A stretch of DNA of 64,000 nt from Luzula sylvatica (Eukaryota; Streptophyta; Magnoliopsida; Poales; Juncaceae). Both the position numbers and the translations under genes were made by a program. The notes beneath the pieces were generated by a model that worked only from the letters and a program-made list of their open reading frames with translations, was not told the DNA's origin and made no database searches. The stretch lies in contig OX326961.1 in assembly GCA_946800325.1 (NCBI GenBank), positions 15,188,215-15,252,214 on the forward strand, in the 5' to 3' direction. Positions 61,025 to 64,000 of the stretch are shown here, in pieces (position 1 is the first letter of the stretch; each line of letters opens with the position of its first letter).

Positions 61025-62300
61025 AATACCCCCACACTTAAACCCTTGATCGTCCTCGATCAATTGGAGAATTATATCACAAAACAAAGAATCGCAGTAG
61101 AATTTGTTGAAGTTGTATTCGTTATTTAAAAACTCATTTCACGAATCAAATGGTTCACTCTCATTTCATCAAGTTCACTAGTATTTAGAATGATATTGGT
61201 CTTTTCATTATTAGATCTCGAAATTAACTCGAAATTTCATAAGAGTTTTTCATGACACTCGATCTCAAGCTGTAAGAGCGACTTAAACGTTTTTACTTCG
61301 AATTTCTTCACTCCACAATCTCAAAAGAACTCAATTCGAAAGCTATTATCGGGCCAAAATTTCCCGTTTTGCAAGATGATCTTAAATGCAAGTTATTCAT
61401 TTTAAAACACGTTTGGTACACTGGTACAAGGTTCATACCCATTTTCGATCAATTTCCCTGCTCATTTTTTTTTTCTTAGAAGTCTTTAACCGAAAGCCCC
61501 ACTACACCGAAATGCAATGAGGTTACTCTCGGTGTTGTCTTTTGACCTTCCTCTGTTCTCACTTTTTTTTTCTCTTGGAAGTCTTTAACCGAAAGCCCCA
61601 CTACACCGAAATGCAATGAGGTTACTCTCGGTGTTGTATTTTCACCTTCCTCTTTTCTCACTTATATATTTTTTTTTTCTTCTTTCTTTTTTTTTTTTTT
61701 TTTTTTTTTTTTTCCGAACGAGCGGGTATATTTGATCTACTAACGGGTCCCCACAAACGGTTATTTCATAGTGCAATTGGTCAGGTTTTAAATCTAGCAA
61801 AACGTACTTTAACGGCCATGCTAAGAACTTTACTCATAAGTCCCATATCAATTACGGGTTCGAAAATCGAGTTAAAACGTATCGCATGAACCGCGCATCG
61901 ATCAAGTGTCTCAAACTCGTGAAATTTGAAACAATAGGGCTGGAATCCCCGAATAGATCTCTTCAAAATCATAACCAAATCCTTTAAAATATTTTGCAAA
62001 CTTTCAATTTTTAGAGTGAAATTCAGAGTTGAATGAAATTTTGTTTTAAAAACAACGATTTAGTTCAATTCAGTGGAGAAAAATCTTTTATTGCAATTCA
62101 GAGTTGTTTTGTGATTAGCAATGCTCCCAGATTTAAGTGGATACTTTTATGAAATTTTTTTTTTTTTTTTTATATTTTGAATGTTTTTAAATTTTCAAAT
62201 TTCCCATGTTTTTTTTTTTTGAAGTTTAATTTGGGCTCATACAGTTCAAAGGTTGTGTTACCCCCCCACACTTAGAGATTACTTGTCCTCAAGTATAAAA
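61025..62300 (-). other. Polypurine tract and conserved 3' module, diverged element
   Basis: The polypurine tract (61025-61039) matches that of element 1. The module with two hairpin repeats (61481-61555 and 61577-61650), the 72-codon ORF (61781-61999) and a second polypurine-like tract (about 62261-62276) follow in the same order as at 7626-9265. T-rich runs near 61680-61715 and 62150-62215 replace the palindrome cluster. No gene is supported apart from the doubtful small ORF. Confidence 0.8.
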
Positions 62301-62417
62301 GATCAAAAATTTCAAAAAGAGGGATAATAGAGAAATACAACCTTTGATGCGTGAGGCGTGCCTCCTCCGCTAGCGCTCTTGTTTAATGTCTTGAGCTCGA
62401 CCCAGCTGAGCTCATCT

Positions 62418-64000
62418 TCATTGACGCTCCATCAAACCGAGCTTTTGCACGTCCATCCACCCTTTGTCGAAACCGGAGTAGAAATGCTTTAGCCGGTGCC
62501 CATTCACCTTGAACTCTTCCTTCGTGTCGTTGCTCTGGATTTCGATTACTCCAAATGGATTTACATTCGTCACTGTGAAGGGCCCAATCCAGCGAGATTT
62601 CAACTTCCCGGGAAACAGTTTGAGACGGGAGTTGAATAGAAGCACACTATCTCCCACATTAAATTCTTTCTTTCTGATCAATTTGTCGTGAAACGCCTTT
62701 GCCTTTTCCTTGCATAAATTCGAATTGTCATAGGCGTTTTGTCAAAATTCTTCTAGCTCGACTAAATGGAGTTTTCGGGCCATTGCATCGTTCGGATAGT
62801 CGACGTTGAGTTGTTTAATGGCCCATATGGCCTTATGCTCGATTTCTACGGGTAAGTGGCATGCTTTGCCGTACACCATCTTGAAAGGGGACATCCCGAT
62901 TGGAGTTTTGAACGCTGTACGATATGCCCACAAGGCGTCGCCTAATCGGACGCTCCAATCCTTTCTTGAGGGGTTCACCACCTTTTCCAGAATAGACTTG
63001 ATTTCTCGGTTCGAGACTTCGGCTTGCCCGTTTGATTGAGGGTGGTACGATGTGGAGGTTCGGTGGCTAACGTGGTATTTTTCTAGCACGGATTGTAAGC
63101 TCTTATTGCAGAAGTGACTCCCTCGGTCGCTGATTAGCACTCGTGGCACGCCGAAACGTTGAAAGATATTCTTCTTGAGAAATTCGCACACTGATTTCGA
63201 ATCTGCTTGCTTCGTTGGAATTGCTTCGATCCACTTTGTCACATAATCTACACAAAGAAGAATGTAAGTATATCCAAAGGACGGTGGAAATGGTCCCATA
63301 AAATCAATGCCCCATACATCGAATGGTTCACATGGTACAATTTTGTTCAGGGGCATTTGATCTCTTTGACTCACATTTCCTGTCCTTTGGCATTTTTCGC
63401 AACCCTTTACAAAGCTTGAAGCATCCTTGTAAAGAGTTGGCCAGTAAAAACCGCATTCTAATACTTTGCGGGCTGTACGTGTCACTCCAAAATGTCCCCC
63501 ACAATGCAAATTATGACAAAATGACAAAATAGATTTAACCTCGTTTTGATGAGCACACTTCCTTATCACTTGATCTGCACATACGCGATACAGGAATGGT
63601 TCGTCCCAAATGTAGAATCGCGAGTTGCTTTTTAATTTGTCGCGTTGAGATCTGGTGAAACTCGGCGGAATTTGCTTGGCAACCATATAATTTACCAAGT
63701 CGGCGTACCAAGGCGTATCGATTTGAACCGCGAGGATATGCTCTTCCGGAAACTCCTCTCGAATCGGTACATCATCGTCTTCTATGAACGGGAGTCGGCT
63801 TAGGTGATCCGCCACGAGATTCTCACGGCCCTTCTTATCCTTGATCTCCAAATCGAATTCTTGCAACAAAAGGATCCATCGCAGCAATCTAGGCTTGCAC
63901 TCCTTTTTTCTCATTAAATGCTTCAAAGCGCCGTGATCAGAGAACACTATCACCTTCGCACCTACAAGGTAAGAACGAAATTTTTCTAAAGCAAACACAA
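62418..64000 (-). pseudogene. pol: RNase H-integrase with one in-frame stop, partial
   Basis: The frame enters from beyond the right edge inside RNase H ([13 protein letters not shown]) and covers integrase. The HHCC zinc motif ([12 protein letters not shown], then GCEKCQ) and the catalytic residues in [17 protein letters not shown] and [10 protein letters not shown] are intact. So is the [16 protein letters not shown] segment missing from the tandem elements. A TGA at 62742-62744 after VELEEF interrupts the frame, where element 1 has CGG or CGA (R). The same frame reopens at once and runs to 62418 through RKKEFNVGDSVLLF and RWIGPFTV. A CGA to TGA change fits deamination of methylated CpG. 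Otherwise the gene looks intact, so the loss is recent. Confidence 0.9.

Larger units (their letters stand above)
59384..64000 (-). mobile_element. Diverged Athila-like retrotransposon, partial at window edge
   Basis: The minus-strand element has its 3' LTR at 59384-61024, polypurine tract, conserved 3' module and integrase/RNase H, then leaves the window. LTR ends (TGATG/CATCA) and the terminal TGATGAGCGGGTTTTT are shared with the tandem elements, but the LTR body differs and lacks the CCGTTACAACGG palindromes. Integrase keeps the 15 residues lost from the tandem copies. It is a related but separate subfamily. Confidence 0.9.

Overview
The window is plant nuclear DNA, almost certainly from heterochromatin. 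No intact host gene is visible. About 42 kb of the 64 kb (two thirds) is one unusual satellite built on the tetranucleotide TTAG (CTAA on the other strand). The rest is transposable elements of plant type: an En/Spm (CACTA) element, Athila-lineage Ty3/gypsy retrotransposons primed by tRNA-Asp, a tRNA-iMet-primed LTR fragment, a hAT-like miniature element and two poly-A retroposons. A TATA box, CT-rich leader and splice-donor context in a captured gene fragment also point to a plant. I cannot name the species.

Layout: 1-6055 satellite (CTAA, then TTAG, then CTAA) with a 1.5 kb CACTA element at 2958-4461. 6056-19730 is a tandem of Athila-like elements on the minus strand: LTR, internal region, LTR, then a second internal region cut off inside RNase H. 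19731-22544 satellite. 22545-23502 is a truncated LTR element on the plus strand. 23503-38930 satellite with a 189 bp retroposon at 30046-30234. 38939-39466 is a hAT-like element with an 8 bp target duplication. 39475-55833 satellite. 55834-56388 is a poly-A insertion (minus strand) carrying a gene promoter and first exon in antisense. 56389-59383 satellite. 59384-64000 is a second, diverged Athila-like element running off the window.

The satellite has structure at several scales: a TTAG unit; a 24 bp variant block every 70-155 bp that keeps the 4-bp register; a 420 bp higher-order unit; duplications of 1.65 kb, about 5 kb and about 6 kb; and repeated flips of strand orientation. Because 12 bp of TTAG shows a stop in every frame, the arrays hold no ORFs. 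Duplicated array segments supply paralogous empty sites for three insertions, which lets target duplications be read even in such repetitive DNA.

Most notable are (a) the poly-A retroposon family, whose two copies share only a ~130 bp 3' module ending in a hairpin while their 5' parts are unrelated (satellite in one, a gene's first exon and promoter in the other); (b) a ~1 kb non-coding module between integrase and LTR of the Athila-like elements, more conserved between two diverged families than the integrase gene itself; (c) clusters of short palindromes in the LTRs and leaders of otherwise unrelated retrotransposons; and (d) a U2-snRNA-like promoter inside the hAT-like element. All comparisons were made by eye; percentages are approximate.
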